Source: Roseomonas sp. (GTDB lineage: Bacteria > Pseudomonadota > Alphaproteobacteria > Acetobacterales > Acetobacteraceae). Taken from it: 64,000 nt of DNA. This document shows positions 46,933 through 57,013 of this stretch, piece by piece. The translations under genes were made by a program, and so were the position numbers. Each line of letters starts with the position of its first letter. The stretch's first letter is position 1. Under the pieces are notes generated by a model, which ran no database searches, had not been told where the DNA came from, and worked only from the letters and a program-made list of their open reading frames with translations. The stretch lies in assembly GCA_020249435.1 (NCBI GenBank), contig JADCFQ010000008.1:1-64000 (forward strand), read 5' to 3'.

Positions 46933-48320
46933 CAATTCCACTCCCGCGCCGGCAGCACGCGCGTTTCGGTCGGCACCTGATCGCGCGGGACCAGGAAACT
47001 GCGCGTCAGGATGCGTGGTGTGACGCGCCAACGCGCGCCGGAGGTGCCGGCGGTGCCGCAGCACAGCAAAGCGAGCGCTTCACGCGATGCCTGGTCCGCA
47101 TCATCGCGCGTGGTGGCCTCGACCGCCAGGCGAATGCGGATATCTTGCGGCGCCGGGCCGTCATAACCACGCCAGAGCGCGCCATCGTCCGAATCATGCA
47201 CGGAAGCAACGCCAATCAGATCAGCCCGCGCGCGACGCGCCAGGCCACGGCGCTTGACGCGTTCAAGCAATACATCCGCGGTTGCCTTGGCGCGGGCCAG
47301 CGCATTGGGGCCGGCGACGCTGATCTCGCCCTCACCGAGCCATGAACCCTCATAACAGGCAGTGACCTTCAGCAAATCCGGGCGCTGCGCACCGCGCAGG
47401 CCATGCACCGCCACGCGATCCTTGCCCGCCATGTTGAGATGCGCGGCGGTGATATCCAAGGTCACATCGGGTGTGATGTAGCGCGCGGGATCATGTACCT
47501 CATACAAAAGCTGTTCCTTCACCGTGCGCAGATCAACAATGCCGCCAGTATCTTCCGGCTTCGTGATGAGCAGCGACAAATCGCGCCCAACTTCCGCGAT
47601 GGGAAAGCCGATATTGGCGGGGTCTGGAATATCCTTGAAGCCAGGGTCCCAAAATACGCCGCCCGTCACCTGGCTGCCGCATTCCAGCAAATGCCCCGTC
47701 GCGGCACCGACCGCGAGTGCTCGCCAATCATCCTCCGCCCAGCCGAAATGATGCATGAGCGGTGCGATAGCCAGTGCCGGGTCCGAGGTGCGCCCCGCCA
47801 CCACGATTTGCGCACCTGCGGCAAGTGCTTTTGCCAAGGGCGCAGCACCGATATAGGCATTGGCGGAAACGAGCTTCCAGGACGACATATCAAGCCCGGT
47901 ATCGGCTTCATGCACGGCCATGCTGTCCAGATTGATGCTGGCGGAAACATCATCGCCAGTGACAAGCCCGATGCGAAGTTCCGGTAAGCCAAGCCGTTTC
48001 GCCAACCGCGCAATGGCGCGCGCTGCGGCAAGCGGATTGGCCGCACCGAAATTGCCGAGGATCGGGATGCCCGCGCGCGCCGCATCAGCAAGGATCGGTT
48101 CCAGCAGGCGTTCCAGCATGGGTTCATAGCCCGCTTCAGGATCGCGCCGGCGTTCAAGCTGCGCAAGCGCCACGGTGCGTTCGCCAAGACATTCAAAGAA
48201 CATGGCCGCCGGCAGGTCGCGCTTGATCAGGCTGCGCATCACAGGAATGGGCGCATCCACGCGGTCACCTGAAAAACCGGCGCCATTGCCGACGAGAAAC
48301 AGATCACTCACGCCATGCAC
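46932..48320 (-). CDS. Acyclic terpene utilization AtuA family (DUF1446) protein
   Basis: LFLVGNGAGFSGDRVDAPIPVMRSL; RAGIPILGNFGAANPLAAARAIARLAKRLGL; ADTGLDMSSWKLVSANAYIGAAPLAKALAAGAQIVVAGRTSDPALAIAPLMHHFGW. Confidence 0.88.
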   Translation of the reverse strand: MHGVSDLFLVGNGAGFSGDRVDAPIPVMRSLIKRDLPAAMFFECLGERTVALAQLERRRDPEAGYEPMLERLLEPILADAARAGIPILGNFGAANPLAAARAIARLAKRLGLPELRIGLVTGDDVSASINLDSMAVHEADTGLDMSSWKLVSANAYIGAAPLAKALAAGAQIVVAGRTSDPALAIAPLMHHFGWAEDDWRALAVGAATGHLLECGSQVTGGVFWDPGFKDIPDPANIGFPIAEVGRDLSLLITKPEDTGGIVDLRTVKEQLLYEVHDPARYITPDVTLDITAAHLNMAGKDRVAVHGLRGAQRPDLLKVTACYEGSWLGEGEISVAGPNALARAKATADVLLERVKRRGLARRARADLIGVASVHDSDDGALWRGYDGPAPQDIRIRLAVEATTRDDADQASREALALLCCGTAGTSGARWRVTPRILTRSFLVPRDQVPTETRVLPAREWN

Positions 48321-49489
48321 TCCTTGATCGCGGCGCCGAGTATGGCCGCGTCGCTATCGTCAAAGGCAATCGGGTTGATGGCAAGCAGGCCCTGGTTGAT
48401 GCGCCCGGCATCGAGGTGAATGGCGGGGCGATGGGCGCGCAGCCGCGCATCCGCGGCATGGGCTGTGGCAGCATCGGGCAGGCGCCATTCCAGAATGGGC
48501 AGGCCAAGCTTGGCGCCATCGGGCACCAGGCGAAGGCTTGCCGGATTGCCTGCCGCCGCTAGTACCGCTTCAAGCCGCGTCTGCCAGCGCGCGCTGCGTT
48601 GCGCTGGATTATCCGCCACAAAACGCCGCAAAGCGACGATCAGGCCGATGATTTCCTCCTTGCCAATCTTGCAGGAACGCCCGATGCCGTGATGCGGCAG
48701 GCCGCGCATTTGCGCGAGGGGCGCGAATTCCGGCGGCGCGATGAAATCCGCTTCCGGCATGTCAAGATCAAGCAACTGTGCTAGTGCTGAGGAAACCAGA
48801 TCGCGCCGCCCGGCGAGAATGCCTGAAGATTGCGGCCCGCCCAAAGCCTTGCCGCCGGAAAAACACACCAGATCGGCACCCTCGGCGATGAAGCGCTTCA
48901 GGTTTTCGGCCGGTGGCAATTGCGCTGCCGCATCCACCAATACGGGGATATGCCGTTCACGCGCCACGCGCACCACATCGGGCAAGGGCGGCTCACTATT
49001 CGCACCAGCGAGGTAATAGATCGCCGCCGTGCGATCCGTGATGGCATCGGCGATTTCCCAAGGCGCGGCATCGCGCACGCCGGGGCCGGAAACGCGGTCC
49101 GGGATGCCGATTTCAATGATGCGCCCGCCCGCGACCCGCAAGGCACGATCATACATATTGCGCTGGCTGCGGATGGTGATGAATTCATCCGGCATGCCGC
49201 GCGTATCGGGCAGGCGGTTCATCGCGCCCGGATCAAGCCGCGCCATGCAGGCTGCGGCCCCCAGCAATACAGCGGCGGAAGCGCCAGAGGTGACAATGCC
49301 CGCTTCCGCGCCCGTGGCCTTGGCGATGTCTCGGCTGGCAGCAGCTTGCAAATGATGCATTTCAACCGTGGCGCGCGCGGCTTCCGCCATGGCGCCCAGC
49401 ACCTCGGGCGCCATCAGCCCGCCGGAAAGTCGCGTATTGGTGCCATAGGCATTGATGATGCGCGGCACGCCAAGATCATCGTAAATCAT
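48308..49489 (-). CDS. SelA-like PLP-dependent aminotransferase-fold protein
   Basis: [76 protein letters not shown] (PLP lysine region). Confidence 0.87.
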   Translation of the reverse strand: MIYDDLGVPRIINAYGTNTRLSGGLMAPEVLGAMAEAARATVEMHHLQAAASRDIAKATGAEAGIVTSGASAAVLLGAAACMARLDPGAMNRLPDTRGMPDEFITIRSQRNMYDRALRVAGGRIIEIGIPDRVSGPGVRDAAPWEIADAITDRTAAIYYLAGANSEPPLPDVVRVARERHIPVLVDAAAQLPPAENLKRFIAEGADLVCFSGGKALGGPQSSGILAGRRDLVSSALAQLLDLDMPEADFIAPPEFAPLAQMRGLPHHGIGRSCKIGKEEIIGLIVALRRFVADNPAQRSARWQTRLEAVLAAAGNPASLRLVPDGAKLGLPILEWRLPDAATAHAADARLRAHRPAIHLDAGRINQGLLAINPIAFDDSDAAILGAAIKECMA

Positions 49490-50988
49490 GCGGGTTGTTC
49501 CGAAAGGGTGCGGCGGAGCGCATCACGCCAAAGCGCATAACGACTATCCGCTTCGGCGCGATTCATTTGTGGGGTGAAACGGCGTTCCAGCCGCCAATGC
49601 GTGGCCCCTGCCGCACCTGGTGGCGCGCAAAGCCCGGCCTGCATGCCAGCGAGATAGGCCGCACCAAGGGCGGTGGTTTCCAGCACTGTCGGGCGATCCA
49701 CCGGTGCGCCCAATTGGTCAGACAGGAATTGCATGGTCCAATCGGAAGCGACCATGCCGCCATCAACACGCAACACGGTTTCACGCGCGCCCTGCCAATC
49801 CGCATGCATGGCTTCGATCAGATCGCGCGTCTGAAACGCAACACTTTCAAGGGCAGCGCGGCAAAGCTCGGCACGGCCGGCGCCGCGCGTCAGGCCAAAA
49901 ATCGCGGCCTGCGCCTTGGCATCCCAATGCGGCGCGCCAAGCCCGGCAAAGGCCGGCACCAGCACCACGCGCTGCGCGGGATCGGCTTGTGCGGCCAGAA
50001 CCCCGGCTTCCTTCGCATGGCTGATGATGCCCAAGCCATCGCGCAGCCATTGCACCGAGGCACCGGCAACAAAAATGGCACCTTCGAGTGCGTAATGGCG
50101 TTTGCCCTGCAATTGATAGGCGATGGTCGTCAGCAGCCGATTACGCGACGCAACCGGCGCCTCACCGGTATTGAGCAGCGCGAAACACCCCGTGCCATAA
50201 GTGGATTTCACCATGCCTGGTGCGAAGCAGCCCTGGCCGATGGTGGCAGCCTGTTGGTCACCCGCCATGCCGCGAATGGGAATGGCGGCACCCAATAACG
50301 CCGGTTCCGTCGCGCCGAAATCGCCCGCGCAATCGCGCACCTCCGGCAGAATGGCTGCCGGGATGCGAAACAGCCGCAGCAAATCCGCATCCCAAATGCC
50401 GCGCCGGATATCGAACAACATGGTGCGCGCGGCATTGGTGGCATCGGTCGCATGCACGCGCCCGCCCGTGAGGCGCCAGAGCAAAAAGCAATCCACCGTG
50501 CCGAAAGCGAGCGCACCGCGTTCCGCCGCCGCCCGCGCGCCCGCGATATTGTCCAACATCCAGGCGAGTTTGGTCGCGGAGAAATAGGGATCAGCCAGCA
50601 GACCGGTGCGTTCGGTCAGCAGCGCCTCATGCCCCTCGGCACGGAGCTTCGCGCAGGCATCCGCCGTGCGGCGGTCCTGCCAGACAATGGCGCGATGCAG
50701 GCAGCGCCCCGTGGCGCGATCCCAAAGCAGCGTGGTTTCGCGTTGATTGGTAATGCCAATGCCGGCGACATCGTCTGCACTGCCGCCGGCTTTCTCCAGG
50801 GCCTGACGCAAGCTTGTGATGGCGCCCTGCCAGATATCCTCAGGCTCATGTTCCACCCAGCCAGGGGCCGGGAAATGCTGCGGCAATTCCATCTGCGCGG
50901 TCGCGCGTGGCGCCAGATCGGCCCCGAAGGCGATGGTGCGCGTAGAGGTCGTGCCCTGATCGAGCGCAAGCAGCAAAGGGGTCTTCAT
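49486..50988 (-). CDS. glpK: Glycerol kinase (FGGY family)
   Basis: [102 protein letters not shown]; start MKTPLLL at 50988. Confidence 0.95.
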   Translation of the reverse strand: MKTPLLLALDQGTTSTRTIAFGADLAPRATAQMELPQHFPAPGWVEHEPEDIWQGAITSLRQALEKAGGSADDVAGIGITNQRETTLLWDRATGRCLHRAIVWQDRRTADACAKLRAEGHEALLTERTGLLADPYFSATKLAWMLDNIAGARAAAERGALAFGTVDCFLLWRLTGGRVHATDATNAARTMLFDIRRGIWDADLLRLFRIPAAILPEVRDCAGDFGATEPALLGAAIPIRGMAGDQQAATIGQGCFAPGMVKSTYGTGCFALLNTGEAPVASRNRLLTTIAYQLQGKRHYALEGAIFVAGASVQWLRDGLGIISHAKEAGVLAAQADPAQRVVLVPAFAGLGAPHWDAKAQAAIFGLTRGAGRAELCRAALESVAFQTRDLIEAMHADWQGARETVLRVDGGMVASDWTMQFLSDQLGAPVDRPTVLETTALGAAYLAGMQAGLCAPPGAAGATHWRLERRFTPQMNRAEADSRYALWRDALRRTLSEQPA

Positions 50989-51041
50989 GCCGTGGCCTTT
51001 TCTTCCCGAGCGTAGCATAATGCGGGAAAGGAGATTGCGCG

Positions 51042-51740
51042 ATGGCCATTCAGCTTTACGAACTCTGCGGTGCCGATCCGGCGCGGCGCTTCAGCCCCTA
51101 TTGCTGGCGGAGCCATTTGGCGCTGGCGCATAAGGGCCTGGCCTTTGAGGTGATTCCCTGGCGCTTCACGGAAAAGGCAGCAATTGGCGCGCATGGGTCG
51201 CAGAAAGTGCCGGTGATGCTGGATCATGGCCGCGCTATCATCGATTCCTGGGTGATTGCGGAATATCTGGAAGATACCTATCCGGATCGGCCTTCTCTGT
51301 TTGGCGGTGCCGGCGGGCGGGCCTTGGCGCGCTTCATCAATGCCTGGGGCGATGCGGTATTGCATGCCGGGATTGCTCGGCTGGTGGTCTCAGACATTCC
51401 GCAGCATCTGGCGCCGGAAGATGTGGCCTATTTTGTCCCGGATCGTGAAAAGCGCTTTGGCATGACGCTTGAAGCCGTGACGGCGGATCGTGCGGAACGC
51501 GTGAAGGGTTTTCGTGATAGCCTGATGCCACTGCGGATTGCGCTGCGTGCCGCGCCCTTTCTGCATGGTGATGCGCCAGGCTATGCGGATATGATCGTCT
51601 TTGGCGGCTTCCAATGGGCGCGCTGCGTCAGTGCCTTTCCGCTACTGGCAAAGGATGATGCGGTCTATGCCTGGCGGGAGAGGATGCTGGATGCCTATGG
51701 CGGCATTGCCCGCGCTGCACCGGCTTTTGCGGAAGCCTGA
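51042..51740 (+). CDS. Glutathione S-transferase N-terminal domain protein
   Basis: [75 protein letters not shown]. Confidence 0.9.
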   Translation: MAIQLYELCGADPARRFSPYCWRSHLALAHKGLAFEVIPWRFTEKAAIGAHGSQKVPVMLDHGRAIIDSWVIAEYLEDTYPDRPSLFGGAGGRALARFINAWGDAVLHAGIARLVVSDIPQHLAPEDVAYFVPDREKRFGMTLEAVTADRAERVKGFRDSLMPLRIALRAAPFLHGDAPGYADMIVFGGFQWARCVSAFPLLAKDDAVYAWRERMLDAYGGIARAAPAFAEA

Positions 51741-51825
51741 AGCGCCCTTTCTTTTCGCTTGAAAGGCAGCGCGCTTCGCGCTTGGCTTGCGGTATTCGAT
51801 GTTTGCCGCAAGCAAGGAGGCCGCC

Positions 51826-53274
51826 ATGCCCATACCCACCCTTATCCGCAACGCTGCCTGGACCGCCGAATGGGATGCAGCGGCGGGGCGGCATTTCTAT
51901 GGCCAGGGCAGGGATGTGCTGCTTGCCGATGGGCGCATCGCCGCCGTCACGCCGCATGATCCCAATGCGCCGCCCGCCGCTGGCGCGGAAGTGATTGATG
52001 GCAGCAAATTGCTGGTCATGCCGGGGCTGATCAATATACACACCCACCCGACAACCGAACCCGCCGGGCGCGGCGTGCGTGAAGATCATGGTGTGCCGGA
52101 ACAGCAAATGACTGGCCTGTTCGAACGCCTGCAAGCCTTTCGCCTTGATCAGCAAGGTCAGGCTGCGGCGATGCGCCTTGCCTATGCGGAATTGATGTCG
52201 GCGGGCGTCACGAGTGTGGTGGATTTGTCGCCGCCCTTTCCATCCTGGCTTTCCATCATGGCGGAAAGTGGGCTCCGTGGATGGGCTGGTGCGGGCTATG
52301 CCGCGGCGCGCTGGGGTATGGAAGCGCCGCAAACCGTGACCTGGATGTGGAACCGCGAAGATGCGCGTCGGCAGTTCGATGCCGCCAAGCAATTCATGAA
52401 GGAGGCCGAGGCCGATCCCTCCGGCCGCCTGACCGGCATCGTCTTCCCCGCACAGATTGACACGGTGGAGGAGGAGATGCTGCGCGAAAGTATCGCCTAT
52501 GCTGCCGAAACGGGCCGGCCCTTCACCACCCATATCGCGCAATCCGTGGTCGAAGTGCGGGAGATTATTCGCCGCCATGGCATCACCCCCATTCAATGGG
52601 CTGCGAATATCGGGCTGCTGACGCCGCGCAGCATTCTGGGCCATGCGATTTTTGTGGATGAACATATCTCGATCGGCTGGCATACGGCAAAGGATGTCGG
52701 GCTGATCGCCGATACGGGGGCGACGGTCGCGCATTGCCCATCACCCTTTGCACGCTATGGCGAGCATTTGCGCCATTTCGGCAAGTATCGCGCGCGCGGT
52801 GTCAATCTTGGTTTCGGTACGGATTGCGCGCCGCATAATCTGATTGAGGAAATGCGCCTTGCCATCATTCTGGCGCGCAATGCCTGCCGCGATGTGGCCG
52901 CCGCTGATACCGGCAGTGTTTTCCACGCGGCGACGATTGGCGGTGCGACCGCGCTTGGCCGGCCTGATCTTGGGCGGTTGCATCAAGGTGCATCGGCGGA
53001 TGTCGTACTGGTGGATTTGGCACATCCGCTGATGACGCCGCCGCGTGACCCCTTGCGCGCATTGGTCTTCCACGCCGCTGACCGCGCTGTTAAGCGCGTG
53101 CTGGTGGGGGGTGAGACGATCTACGCCGATGGCAAACCGACCAGGCTGAATGTGACAGATGCCGCCGGTATCCTCGCCGAAAGCCAGGCCAAGATGCTGC
53201 GTGATTCAGTCGGGCGTGATTATCGAGGCCGCAGCGGCGATGAGATTGCGCCGATCAGCCTGCCACTGCATTAA
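51826..53274 (+). CDS. Amidohydrolase family (cytosine/guanine deaminase-like) protein
   Basis: LLVMPGLINIHTHPTTEPAGRG; ILGHAIFVDEHISIGWHT; VAHCPSPFARYGEHL; FGTDCAPHNLIEEMRLAIILAR. Confidence 0.9.
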   Translation: MPIPTLIRNAAWTAEWDAAAGRHFYGQGRDVLLADGRIAAVTPHDPNAPPAAGAEVIDGSKLLVMPGLINIHTHPTTEPAGRGVREDHGVPEQQMTGLFERLQAFRLDQQGQAAAMRLAYAELMSAGVTSVVDLSPPFPSWLSIMAESGLRGWAGAGYAAARWGMEAPQTVTWMWNREDARRQFDAAKQFMKEAEADPSGRLTGIVFPAQIDTVEEEMLRESIAYAAETGRPFTTHIAQSVVEVREIIRRHGITPIQWAANIGLLTPRSILGHAIFVDEHISIGWHTAKDVGLIADTGATVAHCPSPFARYGEHLRHFGKYRARGVNLGFGTDCAPHNLIEEMRLAIILARNACRDVAAADTGSVFHAATIGGATALGRPDLGRLHQGASADVVLVDLAHPLMTPPRDPLRALVFHAADRAVKRVLVGGETIYADGKPTRLNVTDAAGILAESQAKMLRDSVGRDYRGRSGDEIAPISLPLH

Positions 53275-53332
53275 CCAAGGCTTGCCAGCCCGTTTGAAGC
53301 CTGTAAACCCTGCTGGAAACAGGAGGCATGCC

Positions 53333-54166
53333 ATGGCGTTGATTGACCGGATCGGGGTGGATGTTGGGCGCAAGTTGAAGCTGGAAGACGCCATTGAATG
53401 GGCGGCGCGCAACCAGGTGCGCCACATAGATATTCAGTTGGACACGGGCGAGAATAAGGTGACCATGTTCGATGATGCGCGCTGCCGCGCCATTGTTGCT
53501 TCAGCCCGGGCCAATGGCGTGACGATTGCGCTGCACACACTCTCTGCCGTGAATGTTGCGGAATATTCGCCCTTCCTGGCGGAAGCCGTGGATGCCTATC
53601 TGCGCGCCTATATTGAAGTGGCGCCGAAGCTTGCAGCCGAATGGATCGTGGTCCATGCCGGCTATCACTTCACCGCCGATGTGCCGATGCGCATGGAAGC
53701 GGGGCGGGACCGTTTGCAGCGCATGGTGCAATACGCGGAACAGCATGGCGCGCTGTTGTTGCTGGAAAACCTGAATGTCGAACCCCCAACGGCAGAGGTG
53801 CATTATCTGGCCCATACGCAAGAAGAATGGCGCTATTTTTATGATGCCATTCATTCTCCCGCCTTCGCGCTTTCCTTCACCGCCAATCACGCGCATCTGA
53901 TGCCCGATGGTGTTGCTGCCTGGGTGGCGGGCATTCCGATGGACCGCGTACGAGAAGTGCGGCTGGCGGATTGCTGGCGCAATGGGCATGAGGAACATCT
54001 GGTGCCCGGCCAGGGTGATTTCGATTTCGGCGATATGTTCCGCCTGATTGAAGCGCGCGGCTTCAAGGGCCACTACACCAATGCCTTTGGCTCGCTTGAA
54101 GATATGCAATGGGCGCGCGGCTATATGGTGGAAAAGGCCCGCGCGGCGGGGGTGAAGGTGGACTGA
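53333..54166 (+). CDS. Sugar phosphate isomerase/epimerase-like TIM-barrel protein
   Basis: MALIDRIGVDVGRKLKLEDAIEWAARNQVRHIDIQL; ALLLLENLNVEPPTAEVHYLAHTQEEW; VPGQGDFDFGDMFRLIEARGFKGHYTNAFG. Confidence 0.85.
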   Translation: MALIDRIGVDVGRKLKLEDAIEWAARNQVRHIDIQLDTGENKVTMFDDARCRAIVASARANGVTIALHTLSAVNVAEYSPFLAEAVDAYLRAYIEVAPKLAAEWIVVHAGYHFTADVPMRMEAGRDRLQRMVQYAEQHGALLLLENLNVEPPTAEVHYLAHTQEEWRYFYDAIHSPAFALSFTANHAHLMPDGVAAWVAGIPMDRVREVRLADCWRNGHEEHLVPGQGDFDFGDMFRLIEARGFKGHYTNAFGSLEDMQWARGYMVEKARAAGVKVD

Positions 54167-54227
54167 TCCGCCCCGGCACGGTCCTTGCTGCTCCAGCCCC
54201 GGAAAAACAACTCCGGGGCTTCAAACC

Positions 54228-55865
54228 ATGTCCATTACTCGCTTTTCGCGCCGTGCCTTGCTCGGGGCCGGCGCTTCTGGCCTGACGCTGCCGCTGATTT
54301 CTGAGGCGTTCAGCCCAGCTTTTGCCCAAGGCGCAGGCGAAAGAACGCTGCGCTACGGCATTTCCATGGCCGATATTCCGCAAACCACCGGCCAGCCGGA
54401 TCGCGGTGCCGGCGCTTATCAATTCACCGGTTACACGCTGTATGATCCCCTGGTTGCCTGGGAAATGGATGTCGCGGATCGGCCGGGAAAGCTGGTGCCG
54501 GGGCTGGCGACTTCCTGGGAATCGGACCCGGCAGACCGCAAGCGCTGGATTTTCCGGCTGCGTTCCAGTGTGAAATTCCATGACGGATCGGATTTTGATG
54601 CCGATGCGGTGATCTGGAATTTCGAAAAAGTGCTCAATCCGCAGGCGCCGCATTTTGACAATCGCCAGGCCGCGCAGGTGCGCCCGCGCCTACCATCGGT
54701 TGCTGCCTGGCGGAAGATTGATGCCATGACAGTGGAAGTCACCACCAAGACGGTGGACAGCATTTTCCCCTATCAAATGCTGTGGTTTCTGATTTCCTCG
54801 CCCACGCAATATGAAAAGCTCGGGCGTTCCTGGGAACGTTTTGCCAATGAACCATCCGGCACCGGTCCCTTCCGCATGGGGCGCCTGGTGCCGCGTGCCA
54901 GTGCCGAATTGCTGCGCAACACGAATTACTGGAATCCTGTGCGCATGGCGAAGGTGGATCGCATTGTGCTGGTCTGCGCGCCGGAAGCCGTCACGCGGTC
55001 CAATGCGCTGCTGACCGGGCAGGTGGATCTGATCGAAACGCCCGCGCCTGATATTGTCCCGCGGCTTCGGCAATCCGGTGCGCGCATTATGGAAAACGTC
55101 ACGCCGCATGTCTGGAATTACCATTTGAGCTTGCTGGAAGGCTCGCCCTGGCGGGATCTTCGGCTGCGTCAGGCGGCCAATCTTGCGATTGATCGTGCGG
55201 GTGTGGTCGCGCTGATGAATGGGCTTGCGAAGCCGGCGGTTGGGGTGGTGGACCCTTCCTCGCCCTGGTTTGGTAATCCAAGCTTCAAGATCAGACATGA
55301 CCCGGCCGAGGCCAGGCGCCTGCTTGCCGCTGCCGGCTTCACGCCGCGCAACCCTCTGCGCACAAAATTCATCGTGGCCACGGGGGGCAGCGGGCAAATG
55401 CTTTCCATGCCGATCAATGAATTCATCCAGCAAAGCTGGCGCGAAGTGGGGATCGAGGTTGAATTCGTCCCGGTTGAATTGGAAGTGCTGTACACTTGCT
55501 GGCGCCAGGGCGCGGCGGGTGAATTGGCGCGCAACAATAATGTCACCGCCAATAATGTCGCCTATGTCACGAGCGATCCGCTTTACGCGCTGGTGCGCTT
55601 CTTCCATTCGAATCAAATCGCGCCAACAGGCGTGAATTGGTCCCATTACCGCGATGCGGAAATGGATCGGCTGATTGATACCGCACTCAATACCTTCGAC
55701 CCTGCCGAGGTTGATCGCCTGATGGCCAAGGTGCATGAAAAGGCGGTGGATGAGGCGCTGTTGGTCTATGTGGTGCATGACACCAATCCGCGCGCGCTTG
55801 GTCGCAATGTGCGCGGCTATACCCAGGCGCAGCATTGGTTCCAGGATTTGACGACGCTTTCCTGA
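54228..55865 (+). CDS. ABC transporter substrate-binding protein (SBP family 5)
   Basis: Tat-like signal MSITRFSRRALLGAGASGLTLPL; TSWESDPADRKRWIFRLRSSVKFHDGSDFDADAVIWNFEKVLNPQA; LRQAANLAIDRAGVVALMNG. Confidence 0.93.
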   Translation: MSITRFSRRALLGAGASGLTLPLISEAFSPAFAQGAGERTLRYGISMADIPQTTGQPDRGAGAYQFTGYTLYDPLVAWEMDVADRPGKLVPGLATSWESDPADRKRWIFRLRSSVKFHDGSDFDADAVIWNFEKVLNPQAPHFDNRQAAQVRPRLPSVAAWRKIDAMTVEVTTKTVDSIFPYQMLWFLISSPTQYEKLGRSWERFANEPSGTGPFRMGRLVPRASAELLRNTNYWNPVRMAKVDRIVLVCAPEAVTRSNALLTGQVDLIETPAPDIVPRLRQSGARIMENVTPHVWNYHLSLLEGSPWRDLRLRQAANLAIDRAGVVALMNGLAKPAVGVVDPSSPWFGNPSFKIRHDPAEARRLLAAAGFTPRNPLRTKFIVATGGSGQMLSMPINEFIQQSWREVGIEVEFVPVELEVLYTCWRQGAAGELARNNNVTANNVAYVTSDPLYALVRFFHSNQIAPTGVNWSHYRDAEMDRLIDTALNTFDPAEVDRLMAKVHEKAVDEALLVYVVHDTNPRALGRNVRGYTQAQHWFQDLTTLS

Positions 55866-55938
55866 GGCGACCTGCGCTACCCAGATTGCGATCCCTTTCC
55901 TTTCGCGCCATGCTAGGCGCCAGGAAAGGGACTGCGCC

Positions 55939-56943
55939 ATGGCCATTACTGCATTGGGCTATCTGGAACTTCGCGCCAGCCAATTGGATGATTGGGCCGG
56001 CTTCGGCCCGCGCCTGCTTGGGCTGATGCTCGCTGAAAAATCCGCGACCGAAATCGCCTTCCGCATGGATGATCGGCGTCAGCGCGTCATTATCAGCGCT
56101 GATGCGCATGATGGCCTCGGCGCCTTTGGCTGGGAAGTGGCGGATGCGCCAGCGTTGCAAGCCATGGCCGCCCGCCTGGAAGCGGCGGGGCATCGCGTGG
56201 CAGCCGGCAGCGCAGCCTTGGCCGCGCGGCGGCGTGTGGCGGAGGTGATCGTCACCACCGATCCGCTCGGCAATCGGGTGGAGTTGTTTCATGGGCCGGA
56301 AGTGACCGACCGGCCTTTCATGCCCGGCCGCGCCATTTCGGGCTTTCGCACCGGGCCGCTTGGCATGGGCCATGCCGTCTTGAATGTGCCGCGCATTGAA
56401 GATGTGCTGCCCTTCTATCGGGAAGTGCTCGGCTTTGGGCTTTCGGATTGGGTGGAAAACCCCTTCCGCGCCTATTTCATGCATGTGAATGGCCGGCATC
56501 ATTCGCTGGCGCTGATTGAAACGGGCAAGGCATCCTTGCATCACCTCATGATGGAATGCCTCAGCCTGGATGATGTCGGGCAGGGCTATGACATTGCCCT
56601 GTCTGAGGAAGGCCGCATCGGCACCACGCTTGGCCGCCATACCAATGATTGGATGACGAGCTTTTATGCGCGCACGCCGGGGGGCTTTCTGGTCGAATAT
56701 GGCTGGGGTGGGCGGCATATAGACCCTGGCTCTTGGCGGGCCGAGCGTATGGATAGCGGGCCAAGCCTATGGGGCCATGATCGGCATTGGGCCGGGGCGG
56801 AGGCAGTCGCCAAGGGGCGAGAAATGCGCATGGCCGCGGCTGCGCGCGGCGAAAGGGCGCCGGTGCAGGTGCTACCCGGCAATCACACCCTAATGCCGGG
56901 TGCCTGCCCCTGGTGGGATGGGCTGCGCGGCGCGGCGGAATAG
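55939..56943 (+). CDS. VOC-family (extradiol dioxygenase-like) protein
   Basis: ALGYLELRASQLDDWAGFGPRLLGLML; GMGHAVLNVPRIEDVLPFYREVLGFGLSDWV; NGRHHSLALIE; HHLMMECLSLDDVGQGYD. Confidence 0.92.
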   Translation: MAITALGYLELRASQLDDWAGFGPRLLGLMLAEKSATEIAFRMDDRRQRVIISADAHDGLGAFGWEVADAPALQAMAARLEAAGHRVAAGSAALAARRRVAEVIVTTDPLGNRVELFHGPEVTDRPFMPGRAISGFRTGPLGMGHAVLNVPRIEDVLPFYREVLGFGLSDWVENPFRAYFMHVNGRHHSLALIETGKASLHHLMMECLSLDDVGQGYDIALSEEGRIGTTLGRHTNDWMTSFYARTPGGFLVEYGWGGRHIDPGSWRAERMDSGPSLWGHDRHWAGAEAVAKGREMRMAAAARGERAPVQVLPGNHTLMPGACPWWDGLRGAAE

Positions 56944-57013
56944 CGCGCGGCTTTTCCTTGCAATCCCCGTTATCCCCAGGCGGCGACTCCTCCGCGCTGG
57001 GCTATAAGGGCGC

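Noticed and set aside
54690-55946. 418-aa minus-strand ORF opposite the ABC substrate-binding gene
   Set aside because: Antisense shadow ORF; no recognisable domain
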